Below are positions 1-7,938 of a stretch of DNA of 44,069 bases, piece after piece. The notes beneath the pieces were generated by a model that was not told the DNA's origin, ran no database searches, and was given only the letters and a program-made list of their open reading frames with translations. Numbering within the stretch: position 1 is the stretch's first letter; each line of letters begins with the position of its first letter. A program made the position numbers and the translations under genes. The stretch is from SAR324 cluster bacterium (GTDB lineage Bacteria; SAR324; NAC60-12). The stretch spans positions 1-44,069 of the forward strand of contig JAQWOT010000165.1 of the NCBI GenBank assembly GCA_029245725.1, read 5' to 3'.

Positions 1-1
1 A

Positions 2-619
2 AAAGGCCTTAGATCTCCTCATTGCATTATACAAGTAGAATCTGATGGACAGAGAACTATAATAAGTGAGAAGATTAATTTCAACTACTCAAAGATCATT
101 CATTTTATTTCTCAAAATTCAAAGAAGACTAGCTTCATTTATCTGGATGGATATCGTTTTTTGGATTGTGATCTATTATTAGAAATTTCAAAAGAAACTG
201 GAATCCCAGTCATCATTGATCTAGATGGATATGAAGGTCTTAATATTGATATGAAGAAACTAAGTTATTTCGATACAATTATATTTAATAAATCTCTCCT
301 CAAACAATTAACAGGTAGTGCTAGTTTAGAAGAGAATGGAAACTATTTTAGAACCCTCTATTCAAGTAAGATTATCTGTACTTGTGGTGAGGATGGTGTT
401 GAAACGTTGGTTAATGGCCACTTTACAAGAATTTCAGCACCAAATGTTGAGGTAGTTGACACGACAGGGGCTGGTGACACATTTGCTGGCGCTTACTTAC
501 ACAGTCTGGAAAGTAATACACCTTTTCTTGAGAACGTTGAACATGCAGCTAGAATTGCAAGTAAATCAACAGCCTTTAATGGTTCACTTGGTCTACTAGT
601 GGCGAATCAAAAAATGTAA
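2..619 (+). CDS. PfkB-family carbohydrate kinase, 5' end outside the window
   Basis: The frame is open from base 2 to the TAA at 617-619, giving 205 residues with no start inside the window, so the N-terminal part lies upstream. The C-terminal PfkB signature is clear: DTTGAGDTFAGAYLHSL, which in this ribokinase-like family supplies the anion hole and the catalytic Asp of GAGD. The usual family length is about 300 residues, so roughly the first third is missing. The likely role is ATP-dependent phosphorylation of a sugar or sugar acid in the cytoplasm; the substrate cannot be told from this fragment. The gene is visibly more AT-rich than most of the window. A TTG at 161 could be proposed as a start, but coding continues upstream of it. 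It converges on the SDR gene. Confidence 0.85.
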   Translation, partial: KGLRSPHCIIQVESDGQRTIISEKINFNYSKIIHFISQNSKKTSFIYLDGYRFLDCDLLLEISKETGIPVIIDLDGYEGLNIDMKKLSYFDTIIFNKSLLKQLTGSASLEENGNYFRTLYSSKIICTCGEDGVETLVNGHFTRISAPNVEVVDTTGAGDTFAGAYLHSLESNTPFLENVEHAARIASKSTAFNGSLGLLVANQKM

Positions 620-714
620 TCAAAATCATAAGTGCTTTCTAGCCATCCAAGAAAAAGTAGTACTAGGACTAACTTCTAAACCCCTTCCAAGGATCATAAG
701 CATACGAATAATTT

Positions 715-744
715 GATGCTGCTCCAAAACAAGGAGCATGCATC
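715..744. terminator. Hairpin between convergent genes
   Basis: GATGCTGCTCC (715-725) pairs with GGAGCATGCATC (733-744) around a 7-nt A-rich loop, with one bulged base. It lies between the convergent kinase and SDR genes, where a bidirectional terminator is expected. No strong T tract follows on either side, so a terminator role is only tentative. Confidence 0.3.
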
Positions 745-814
745 ATATCCTTAGTTATTATAATATTAAGAATCTCTTCAGAGTCACAGGCTTAGTATTT
801 CTCCACGTCAATTT

Positions 815-1606
815 TTACCAAACGGTTTTGATTGATCCCCCATCAACTGCGATGCTACTTCCTGTAACATAGGATGCAGCATCTGAGAGTAAAAAAGCTC
901 CCATCTTACCGAAGTCTTCGATTGTGCCATATCTTTGAAGAGGGATGGTTGATTGGCTCTGGGCCTTACGTTCTTCCACAGAAATTCCAGCTGCTTTCGC
1001 CTGATTCTCATCGATGGAGCGCACACGATCGGTATCAATTCGTCCAGGCATGAGGTTGTTTACTCGAATATTTTTGGGAGCTAGCTGTAGCGATAAGCTC
1101 TTTACGAGGCTTGTTACCCCGGAGCGCATGACATTTGAAAGAATTAGAACATCAATTGGTTCCTTCACTGAAGATGAGGTCACTGTAAGAATGGAACCAC
1201 CTCCACGAGATTCCATCGATGGTATAACCTCACGAATCATTCTAACTGCGCTCATCAGGTTCATATCAAAGGCCGCTTGCCAGTTCTCGTCTGTAAAATC
1301 CATAAATTTGCCCGGAGGAGGCCCTCCTGCGTTGACCACCAGCAGATCTACTCCTCCGAAGTGATCAGTTGTTCTTTTGGTCCAATCTTCGATACTTTGT
1401 TTGTTGGATGAATCCATAATTGAACTCAATACACCTGCCTGGGTTTCTTCTCGCAACTTACTAGCTGCTGTTTCAATTCCGTCTTTTGATCGACTGCCAA
1501 TTGACAATTTTGCACCTTCACGAGCCAATTCCTGAGCAATTCCAAATCCGAGGCCTTTGCTTGATGCGGCAACCATCGCGACCTTGCCTTTTAAATTTAA
1601 CTGCAT
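815..1606 (-). CDS. SDR-family oxidoreductase lacking the canonical YxxxK
   Basis: A 263-residue short-chain dehydrogenase/reductase with a Rossmann fold. The N-terminal glycine-rich nucleotide site reads AASSKGLGFGIA (residues 13-24) and the NAG motif is at 92-94 (VNAGG). The catalytic Ser is plausible at 144-146 (TSSS). Where Tyr-x3-Lys normally sits, 13 residues on, the sequence is LSNVMRS, with Ser157 and Arg161 in place of Tyr and Lys. I recall the same SN..R replacement in a recognised subgroup of 3-oxoacyl-ACP-reductase-like SDRs, so this is probably a natural variant rather than damage. The C-terminal cofactor/dimer motif SYVTGSSIAVDGG is present. Cytoplasmic. The substrate is unknown and activity may be altered or absent. 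The neighbours give no clear pathway. Confidence 0.88.
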   Translation of the reverse strand: MQLNLKGKVAMVAASSKGLGFGIAQELAREGAKLSIGSRSKDGIETAASKLREETQAGVLSSIMDSSNKQSIEDWTKRTTDHFGGVDLLVVNAGGPPPGKFMDFTDENWQAAFDMNLMSAVRMIREVIPSMESRGGGSILTVTSSSVKEPIDVLILSNVMRSGVTSLVKSLSLQLAPKNIRVNNLMPGRIDTDRVRSIDENQAKAAGISVEERKAQSQSTIPLQRYGTIEDFGKMGAFLLSDAASYVTGSSIAVDGGSIKTVW

Positions 1607-1869
1607 TTTCTCTCCAGAATCTTTTGATTTAAGGTTAGTTATTTAAGTGACATTCAACAGACTGGAAGCTTTCCTAAGATGCAAGATGTTCAACCAAAAA
1701 TTTATGATGAAAGTTATCAGCTTTTTAGCAAACATCGACTTTGATTTCCTTCCTGAGGACATCCTGATCTTCAACTAAGAATTATCATTGGGCGTTCATC
1801 TAGGTAGTAGATTGATCACTTAGTTCTAAGTTGATTAATGCTCAATTTTCATAATTTTAGGTAAAGAAA

Positions 1870-2269
1870 ATGGCACATGTTGGTTTAATTCAATACGAAC
1901 AGGCTTCTGAAGAAGTCAGAAAGGTCTTTGATGATATCAAGAATTTATGAAAAATTCCTGATGTGAATAATTTCTGGAAATGCCTAGCCAATCACCCACC
2001 AACACTCAAACGGACTTGGGAAAGCTTGAAAGATGTAATGGCTCCCGGGGCTCTGGCTTCACTGACCAAGGAAATGATCTATGTCGCAGTGAGTGCCAGC
2101 AATGGATGTGAGTACTGCATTCATTCACACACTGCAACAGCAAGAAAACAGGGAATGACGGATGAAATGTTTGGAGAGTTGATGGCGAGTGGGTATGGCC
2201 AATGAAACTAACCGCTTGGTTCACGGATATCAGGTGCCTCTGGATCCGCAATTTTGTATAGAAAATTAG
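1870..2269 (+). pseudogene. Carboxymuconolactone decarboxylase / AhpD-like protein, broken by a stop and a frameshift
   Basis: From the ATG at 1870 the frame codes for an AhpD-like protein but meets TGA at 1948-1950 after 26 codons. The same frame then continues with strongly family-like sequence (VNNFWKCLANHPPTLKRTW) and the active-site motif CEYCIHSH (C-x2-C-x3-H). Near 2188-2192 the frame is lost again: the expected GMANETNRL continues from 2192 in the next frame and ends at the TAG at 2267-2269, consistent with a 2-base loss. Intact relatives are peroxidases or decarboxylases of about 130 residues. In relatives as I remember them, Arg stands at the TGA position, so CGA to TGA is the simplest change. 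Two independent lesions argue for a real pseudogene, though draft-sequence errors are possible. Confidence 0.8.
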
Positions 2270-2338
2270 GGCCAACTTTTTCATGGCAAATGAAAATATC
2301 GTCTCAGAAATTGAGAAGCAACAATCTGGAGGTAATCA

Positions 2339-3088
2339 ATGAAAACTAAAGAAATGAAAAAAGGTGGATACGAATATATCCCTGGAGTCATTCAGTATTC
2401 TGGTGGCGTAACGGCTTTGCCAGGCTTCCGGATTGTCCGAGTAAGATTTATGCAGCCCGTTCCGATGGAGATTGGATTTCAGAGGATTGCAAATCATCTT
2501 CAACAAGCTGGCAGACCAAAAACCGCATTTTGCGCCTGTGAGCTGCGATCACCTGGACAGTTTACCCAGGCTGGTTTTGAAGAATTTAATCTCAACTATG
2601 CGAATACCCTCAGGGATTGGCAGATTATGCAAGGGAATGAGAATCCTGTCGCTCGTTCCAATGTCTGTCCAGCTGTCAATGCTCCGAATTCACCCTCCTT
2701 TCACGCTTTTTGTTTCACAGTGGAAGTAAACGCCAATGAACAGTCATTTGTCATCGCTGGCTCTGGAGAAGCACCCGAGGGCAAAGGAAACTATGCGGAT
2801 GTTGCTGTCAGTTATGGGGACACCAGCGAGAGTGGAATCCGCTCAAAAGCAGAATTTGTTCTCGGAGAGATGGAACGCAGAATGTCTTTCTTTCAGAGTG
2901 ATTGGGCCTCTACAACCGCTGTCCAGCTATATACCGTTTATGATGCCTATCATGTCATTGTCAAAGAGATGAGTGAGCGGAAAGTTCTTGAGCACGGTAT
3001 CACCTGGCACAATTGCCGACCCCCTGTGATTGGCTTGGATTTTGAGATGGATTGTCGTCGGATTTTTGAAGAAAACGTTCTTCCATAA
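2339..3088 (+). CDS. RidA-like protein, candidate 2-amino-5-chloromuconate deaminase (CnbZ) family
   Basis: A 249-residue cytoplasmic protein. The start is well supported by GGAGG (2328-2332) six bases before ATG. The sequence contains NPVARSNVCPA, AFCACELRSP and GSGEAPEGKGNY. These match my memory of a family automatically named CnbZ, after the deaminase acting on 2-amino-5-chloromuconate in nitroaromatic degradation, with a RidA/YjgF-like core. That family name covers many proteins whose substrate is unproven. It follows the broken carboxymuconolactone decarboxylase gene by 69 bp, so the two may once have formed an aromatic ring-fission operon. No transmembrane or export signal is seen. I am confident that it is a gene, and only moderately confident of the family. 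Confidence 0.6.
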   Translation: MKTKEMKKGGYEYIPGVIQYSGGVTALPGFRIVRVRFMQPVPMEIGFQRIANHLQQAGRPKTAFCACELRSPGQFTQAGFEEFNLNYANTLRDWQIMQGNENPVARSNVCPAVNAPNSPSFHAFCFTVEVNANEQSFVIAGSGEAPEGKGNYADVAVSYGDTSESGIRSKAEFVLGEMERRMSFFQSDWASTTAVQLYTVYDAYHVIVKEMSERKVLEHGITWHNCRPPVIGLDFEMDCRRIFEENVLP

Positions 3089-3246
3089 AATGAGATGTGA
3101 GTTCTCATTGAAAAGCAGTTGTTCACTCAACAAAGAAACTGATTGGAAGCATTGTTACTACCTCTCCAGATCCTTCAAAAAGGGTGATAGTTGCTAAAAT
3201 GGAGTGGGAAACCTTATTACTTGGTTGAGTTGAACATACGAGTTGA

Positions 3247-4611
3247 ATGAATTTATTTAAAAATGGGGGATTGAGTAGGTTTTTCAAGCCGAGTTTCCCT
3301 TTTGAACCAAAGAAATTCCCATTCTTTTATGGCTGGTGGATCCTAGTAGTTGCAACCTTCGGAATGCTTGCAAGTATACCGGGTCAAACAATTGGAGTTG
3401 GAGTATTCACAGAGCATTTGCTCGATGTGTCGAATTTGAGTCGCCTCGATCTGAGTATCGCTTACATGTTCGGTACTGCTGGGAGTAGCTTACTGATTCC
3501 ATACGGAGGAAAATTATTGGATCATTGGGGATCAAGGATCATGATCATCTTTGCAGGATTGGGGTTGGCATTTGCTCTCTTTCTGCTGGAAAATACGGAG
3601 GGCCTGCTGGCTGTTCTGAATCAATTATCGTGGCTTTCTCCTTTCTTTGTCAGTTTTGCCATTCTTTCGTTGATCTTCTTGCTCTTGCGTCAGTTTGGAC
3701 AGGGCTTGATGACCATGGTCAGTCGTTTTGCCTTGTCAAAGTGGTTTGACCGTAGACGTGGGTTAGTGACGGGAATCAACGGTGTCTTTGTCTCCTTTGG
3801 TTTCTCTTCAGCACCCCTTCTTTTGAACATGCTAATTCTAGAGCAAGGTTACCTTGGAAGTATGGTGATTTTAGCAATCATCTGTGGCTTAGGTACCGCT
3901 TTCCTCGGCTGGTTGTTTTTCAGAGATCAGCCTGAGGACTGTGGAATGGAAATGGACGGATGGTCCACTGATAAATTAGAGGATATTCATTCCAATCTTG
4001 GTTCACCCCAAAATACTACTGCGAAAGACCTCCCACTTGAAGAAGTTCGTAGGAGTTTTACCTTTTGGATCTTTACTCTGGGGATGGCGTCTTCCTCACT
4101 AATCATCACAGGATTCACCTTTCACATTGCTTCTATTGGAGAAATCGCGGGTCTGGACCGATCTGCCATCTATTCGATCTTCCTGCCGATTTCAATCATC
4201 AGTGTGATCACGAATTTTACTTCTGGTTGGTTGAGTGATCGTATTCCATTGAAATATCTGCTGATGGTACTTGTGTTGTCGCTCGGCCTAGGGAGTTTCG
4301 GAATGTTGTATTTACACGAAACAATTGGAAGAGTTTTGGTAATGATTGGCTATGGCATTCAGGGTGGAGTATGGGGGTGCCTTTCTGTGGTCACTTGGCC
4401 AAGATTTTATGGACGGAAACACCTCGGTGCCATTTCAGGGCTCTTTATGGGAGTCATCATTTTTGCTAGTGCCATCGGTCCAGCTTTTTATGGAATTTCT
4501 CAACAGGTCACAGGAAGTTACAATACTTCAGCTTGGGTTGCTGTGCTGATGAACCTGCTCATTTTTGTTGGAGCATTCAGAGCAAAGCGCATGTTGACAA
4601 TATCTAAGTGA
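3247..4611 (+). CDS. MFS transporter
   Basis: A 454-residue integral membrane protein with about 12 hydrophobic segments in two halves separated by a charged loop near residues 225-260. The family loop-2/3 motif appears as GGKLLDHWGSR and a related one as SGWLSDRIPLK in the second half. The layout (FYGWW near residue 27, RRGLVTGINGVFVSFGFS mid-protein) resembles the oxalate/formate-antiporter and monocarboxylate branch of the major facilitator superfamily. It is probably a secondary transporter for an organic anion in the inner membrane; the substrate is unknown. No convincing ribosome site precedes the ATG at 3247, and the frame is closed by a TGA just upstream, so no earlier start is possible. 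A GFA-like pseudogene follows. Confidence 0.85.
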   Translation: MNLFKNGGLSRFFKPSFPFEPKKFPFFYGWWILVVATFGMLASIPGQTIGVGVFTEHLLDVSNLSRLDLSIAYMFGTAGSSLLIPYGGKLLDHWGSRIMIIFAGLGLAFALFLLENTEGLLAVLNQLSWLSPFFVSFAILSLIFLLLRQFGQGLMTMVSRFALSKWFDRRRGLVTGINGVFVSFGFSSAPLLLNMLILEQGYLGSMVILAIICGLGTAFLGWLFFRDQPEDCGMEMDGWSTDKLEDIHSNLGSPQNTTAKDLPLEEVRRSFTFWIFTLGMASSSLIITGFTFHIASIGEIAGLDRSAIYSIFLPISIISVITNFTSGWLSDRIPLKYLLMVLVLSLGLGSFGMLYLHETIGRVLVMIGYGIQGGVWGCLSVVTWPRFYGRKHLGAISGLFMGVIIFASAIGPAFYGISQQVTGSYNTSAWVAVLMNLLIFVGAFRAKRMLTISK

Positions 4612-4679
4612 GCAATTGTGAAGGCTTTTTTTTGGGGATCTAGGACCAGATTAACAAGGAATGTAAAAGGAAGTTGCGC

Positions 4680-5083
4680 ATGAAAATCAAAGGCAAGTGC
4701 CATTGTGGCAAAATATCAATCACTGCAGAGGTAGACCCAAATACAGCTACTGCCTGTCACTGCACTGATTGTCAGATGTTTGGGGAGGACCTTTTCGAAC
4801 TGTTGTGGTAGCCAAGGGGGAAAGTACCAAAATTGATGGAAATCCTAAGGAATACATGAAGATTGCCGAAAGCTGGAATCCACGGATTCAGGCATTCTGT
4901 GGAGAATGTGGAACCAGCCTCTATGCAACTGACCCAAAAAAGACTATGTTCAATCTGCGAACCGGATTTCTGAAGCAGCGTGAAGAGCTGATTCCCAAAA
5001 AACACATCTTTGGAGATTCTTCAGCCAAGTGGCTAATGGACCTTGAGCAACACCAATGGTTTCCCAAGACGCGTCAAAAATGA
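4680..5083 (+). pseudogene. GFA-family (glutathione-dependent formaldehyde-activating-like) protein, frameshifted
   Basis: An ATG at 4680 follows a good ribosome site (AGGAAG, six bases upstream) and opens a frame with the zinc-site motif CHCGK and then CHCTDCQ. At about 4776-4790 the frame leaves the family pattern and stops at TAG 4809-4811. The rest of the domain (GGPFRTVVVAKGES, FCGECGTSLYATDP) continues in another frame to the TGA at 5081-5083. A single-base loss after CHCTDCQ explains this. All zinc-binding cysteines are present across the two frames. Intact members are small cytoplasmic proteins (about 130-140 residues) of mostly unknown substrate. Either a recent pseudogene or a sequencing error. 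Confidence 0.75.
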
Positions 5084-5090
5084 ACCATCC

Positions 5091-5110
5091 GAAGAGATTC
5101 GACTCTCTTC
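5091..5110. terminator. Hairpin between convergent genes
   Basis: GAAGAGA (5091-5097) and TCTCTTC (5104-5110) form a perfect 7-bp stem with a 6-nt loop (ttcgac). It begins 7 bp after the stop of the GFA pseudogene and lies before the 3' end of the HTH/membrane gene on the other strand. A short T-rich stretch follows on the plus strand. A weak bidirectional terminator is plausible. Confidence 0.4.
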
Positions 5111-5140
5111 AGCATTTTCATAATTTGGGTTGTCTGTCTA

Positions 5141-5827
5141 TCAATTCGAATATGAAATTTGCAGTGCTTTGGCTACCTTTTCCTGCATTGAAGGGAGCCA
5201 TTGGCTCCCCTCTTCGCTCGTGATGGCCAACCAGAATAAGAAGGCGCATGCCGCAATTACAAATAATCCAATGCCAAATCCACCTTTTTCTTTTTCACTC
5301 TCACGGTGAATGGGTTCGTTCAGTCCTTGCTGAATCACTTCCATTTCTTGAGGTGTGACATGATCTGCAGGGGATGGTGTTGGAATGTCGGCATTGACCC
5401 TACTTGGTGCACTGTTGTGGAGGAGTAATCCCTCCACTTCCTTTCTAAGTGTCTGAATATCTGAGGAGAGGTTACCAATCATTTGCTCGGTACGCTGAGA
5501 GATCTGCTTCTCCAACTCCAGAGTCTTCAACAATTCCGACTTTTCCAAGGTCAGCCCTTCTATCTGCTTTTTCAAAGATAATAACTCTTCTTGCAAAGCG
5601 ATGATTTGTTGAGTTGACTCTTGATCTGCTTTGCCTTTTCGGATTTTTGGAGTGGAAGTAGAATCTTCTTGGAAGGAAATTGCTTGCTGGATTTTTTGGA
5701 ATTGTTCTTCGTCCAGAAGTCTTCGTCGACCATCTTGATGAGGATTGATCTCCAGTTCCTTCATCAGACGATACAGCTTGGACTTTCCAATCTGTAGATC
5801 TTGAGTGAGTTGGGTCAGTGTAATCAT
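5141..5827 (-). CDS. HTH, coiled-coil protein with C-terminal membrane anchor
   Basis: A 228-residue protein from the ATG at 5827, which has GGAG six bases upstream; an ATG eight codons earlier (5851) has a poorer site. Order of parts: a winged HTH of MerR/excisionase type (residues 1-50, ITLTQLTQDLQIGKSKLYRL then DGRRRLLDEEQFQKI), a charged linker, a long heptad-rich coiled coil (about 72-135), a Pro-rich spacer, a single hydrophobic helix (about 182-202, GLFVIAACAFLFWLAI) and a short tail. I know no named family with this order. A DNA-binding or protein-binding head tethered to the inner membrane through a coiled coil is the simplest reading. It lies upstream (in genomic coordinates) of a second HTH/coiled-coil gene on the same strand, 173 bp apart. 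Confidence 0.75.
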   Translation of the reverse strand: MITLTQLTQDLQIGKSKLYRLMKELEINPHQDGRRRLLDEEQFQKIQQAISFQEDSTSTPKIRKGKADQESTQQIIALQEELLSLKKQIEGLTLEKSELLKTLELEKQISQRTEQMIGNLSSDIQTLRKEVEGLLLHNSAPSRVNADIPTPSPADHVTPQEMEVIQQGLNEPIHRESEKEKGGFGIGLFVIAACAFLFWLAITSEEGSQWLPSMQEKVAKALQISYSN

Positions 5828-6000
5828 CTTTAACTCCAATGTTTGATGCATACCTGCAGTATTTTATTCACTATCCATTAGTGATGGTACTGACGTGACG
5901 CTATGATAATTGTTTCATCTTTTTTTCCCATTAATTTTTTCTTATGGGAAAAGAATTAGTGTTTCCTCCTTTGATGATGATTTCAAAAGGCTAGATTTAA

Positions 6001-6729
6001 CTACCAATTTTTTCGAATGCTACTAACGATTGAGTTCAGCCGAGAGTCGCTGATCCCAAGTCCCTGCTCTGCAAGATGACTAGACAATTCATGCTTCACA
6101 TTTGAAGGCAGCCGAGAGGGCATTCCCCAAGGGAAAGTTTTTCTCAGCAAATTCTCAATAATGGCTTGTGCACCATTCGTTCGTTGGGACTCCTGTTGTT
6201 CATTTAAAGGAAATCCGTTTAATTTTTCTCCCATATACAATTGACCGCTGGCCAACTCATCAGCATTTAACTCCGACATCGAGGCCGACATTAAATTATT
6301 AGAAATATTTTTTTTGTATTTTTCAATTTCTTGTCGGAGTTTGAGATTTTCACTCTGAAAGTTCATCATGAGATCTTGCCACTGACTGACTTGTTCGATT
6401 AACTCAATATTTTGGGCCCTCTCTGCTTCTACCTGAGACTTTAGGAAGTCAATCTGATCACGTAATTCACTAATCAATAAATCCGGTTTTCCAGGATCAA
6501 TTGCCAATTGCAAGTCTTGAAGATTTTCCTCTTTCTCAAGTTTAGTCTCACTGGAAGAAATTACTTGGGTTTGTTTTTTTAATAAACCTTTTAAATGTTG
6601 ATAGTCTTCTTTTTGAATCAGGTGCTCATTGCCATTGGAAATCAGCTTGATTCGATAATCCCTGACGATTCTCTCAAATTCATCGCTAGAAATTCCTAAT
6701 TTTTTTGCGGCTTCAATCGCGGTTTTCAT
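6001..6729 (-). CDS. HTH, coiled-coil protein without membrane segment
   Basis: A 242-residue soluble protein. The N-terminal part (1-50) looks like the same winged-HTH type as its neighbour: AIEAAKKLGISSDEFERIVR, then NGNEHLIQKEDYQHL. A coiled coil covers about 83-142, followed by a linker and a C-terminal globular part (about 185-242, FPWGMPSRLPSNVKHELSSHL). No membrane segment. I do not recognise a named family. Because it shares architecture and strand with the membrane-anchored gene at 5141-5827, the two may be old paralogues that interact. No clear ribosome site precedes the start. A DNA-binding structural or partition-like role, comparable in shape to plasmid KfrA proteins, is possible but unsupported by any recognised motif. 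Confidence 0.7.
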   Translation of the reverse strand: MKTAIEAAKKLGISSDEFERIVRDYRIKLISNGNEHLIQKEDYQHLKGLLKKQTQVISSSETKLEKEENLQDLQLAIDPGKPDLLISELRDQIDFLKSQVEAERAQNIELIEQVSQWQDLMMNFQSENLKLRQEIEKYKKNISNNLMSASMSELNADELASGQLYMGEKLNGFPLNEQQESQRTNGAQAIIENLLRKTFPWGMPSRLPSNVKHELSSHLAEQGLGISDSRLNSIVSSIRKNW

Positions 6730-6842
6730 TGGTTTTTCAGAGTAATTTTGCTGCGGAAACCGTCAGTGCAATGAGCTTGAGCTAAAGTTAGAATGTTTGT
6801 AGACAGGAGAAGATTTTTACAGTTGATTTTTAAAAAATTTAG

Positions 6843-6989
6843 ACTTGCAGTTTATTTGCCGATGGAGAGCGGGTTTACTTTTCTGAAGAAGAATACTTTC
6901 AAAAATTAAATGCTGATAGCATGTCAATTTTGGATTACTTAACTCTCAGTCAGTTCTATTCAAGAACGATTCTTCACAAAGGAATTTAA
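6843..6989 (+). pseudogene. Startless fragment resembling the HTH part of the neighbouring proteins
   Basis: Between TAG (6840-6842) and TAA (6987-6989) lies an open stretch of 48 codons without an ATG at its beginning. It reads FADGERVYFSEEEYFQKLNA and continues to ILHKGI. The segment DGERVYFSEEEYFQKL lines up with DGRRRLLDEEQFQKI of the 5141-5827 protein and NGNEHLIQKEDYQHL of the 6001-6729 protein. This suggests the remnant of a third copy on the opposite strand. Its TAA overlaps the ATG of the nucleoside hydrolase (TAATG). It could instead be chance; the similarity rests on about 16 positions. Confidence 0.35.
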
Positions 6990-7927
6990 TGAAACGTAAA
7001 ATCATCATTGATACGGATCCTGGACAGGATGATGCGCTCGCTATCTTATTGGCGTTGGCAAGCCCCGAAGAATTAGATGTTTTGGGAATTGTGACGGTTG
7101 CTGGAAACGTCCCCCTGCCATTAACAACACGTAACGCCAGGGCACTTGTTGAGCTTGCGAATCAGCCAGAGGTTCCTGTTTTTGCTGGTTGTCCACGTCC
7201 CCTCATGCGGAATTTAGTCACAGCAGAGCATGTTCATGGTAAGACGGGGTTGGATGGATGGGACATGCCGGAACCCAATGTCGCATTGCAGAGGGAACAC
7301 GGAGTTGACTGGCTGATTGAAACGCTAAGACAAGCTGAGGATGATTCCATCACCCTTTGTACATTGGCTCCGCTGACCAACGTGGGAATGGCTTTCGCCA
7401 AAGCGCCAGATATTCTACCAAAAATCAGAGAAATTATCATGATGGGAGGAGGTTATTTTGTGGGCGGTAATGTAACCCCTGCAGCAGAATTCAATGTCTA
7501 TGTTGACCCACATGCTGCTCAAACTGTCTTTTCCTGTGGTCGTCCAATGACCGTCATGCCATTGGATGTCACCCACCAAGCATTGATGCCCAAAACCTGG
7601 ATTCAGAGTCTAAGAGAACTCGGAACTCCGGTTGGGGATGCTACTTCAGGGATGCTGAGTTTTTTTGAAAGATATGATGTAAAAAAATATGGCTCAACAG
7701 GAGGGCCACTTCATGATCCGACAGTAATTGCCTATCTACTGAAGCCGGAATTGTTCGAGGGGAAATTTGTTAATTTAACCGTGGAGACGCAATCAGATCT
7801 GACAATGGGAATGACGGTTCTTGACTGGTGGGGAGTAACGAAACGCAAACCAAATGCTACTGTAATGAACAAAATTGATGCAGAGGCCTTCTTTGATTTG
7901 CTGCTGGAGAGACTTTCAAAATTGTAG
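6989..7927 (+). CDS. Inosine-uridine preferring nucleoside N-ribohydrolase family
   Basis: A 312-residue cytoplasmic enzyme, full length for the family. The Ca2+-binding aspartate cluster DTDPGQDDA is at residues 8-16 (D8, D10, D14, D15). The family segment IIMMGGGYFVGGNVTPAAEFNVYVDP lies mid-protein (quoted in parts: IIMMGGGYF, AAEFNVYVDP), and a C-terminal HDP motif in GPLHDPTVIAYLL supplies the last metal ligand. It cleaves the N-glycosidic bond of nucleosides to ribose and a free base; specificity cannot be read from the sequence. An AAGGA ribosome site precedes ATG 6989. It ends 11 bp from the convergent DUF1028 gene. Its likely role is nucleoside salvage or use as carbon and nitrogen source. 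Confidence 0.93.
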   Translation: MKRKIIIDTDPGQDDALAILLALASPEELDVLGIVTVAGNVPLPLTTRNARALVELANQPEVPVFAGCPRPLMRNLVTAEHVHGKTGLDGWDMPEPNVALQREHGVDWLIETLRQAEDDSITLCTLAPLTNVGMAFAKAPDILPKIREIIMMGGGYFVGGNVTPAAEFNVYVDPHAAQTVFSCGRPMTVMPLDVTHQALMPKTWIQSLRELGTPVGDATSGMLSFFERYDVKKYGSTGGPLHDPTVIAYLLKPELFEGKFVNLTVETQSDLTMGMTVLDWWGVTKRKPNATVMNKIDAEAFFDLLLERLSKL

Positions 7928-7938
7928 GAAGAGTTTTT

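Noticed and set aside
1686-1778. Open frame of 30 codons upstream of the AhpD-like gene
   Set aside because: No ribosome site and no recognisable sequence; expected by chance in this AT-rich gap.
1948-1950. The in-frame TGA read as selenocysteine or tryptophan in the AhpD-like gene
   Set aside because: The position is not a redox cysteine site, I see no obvious SECIS-like stem directly after it, and the same gene has a second, unrelated frameshift.
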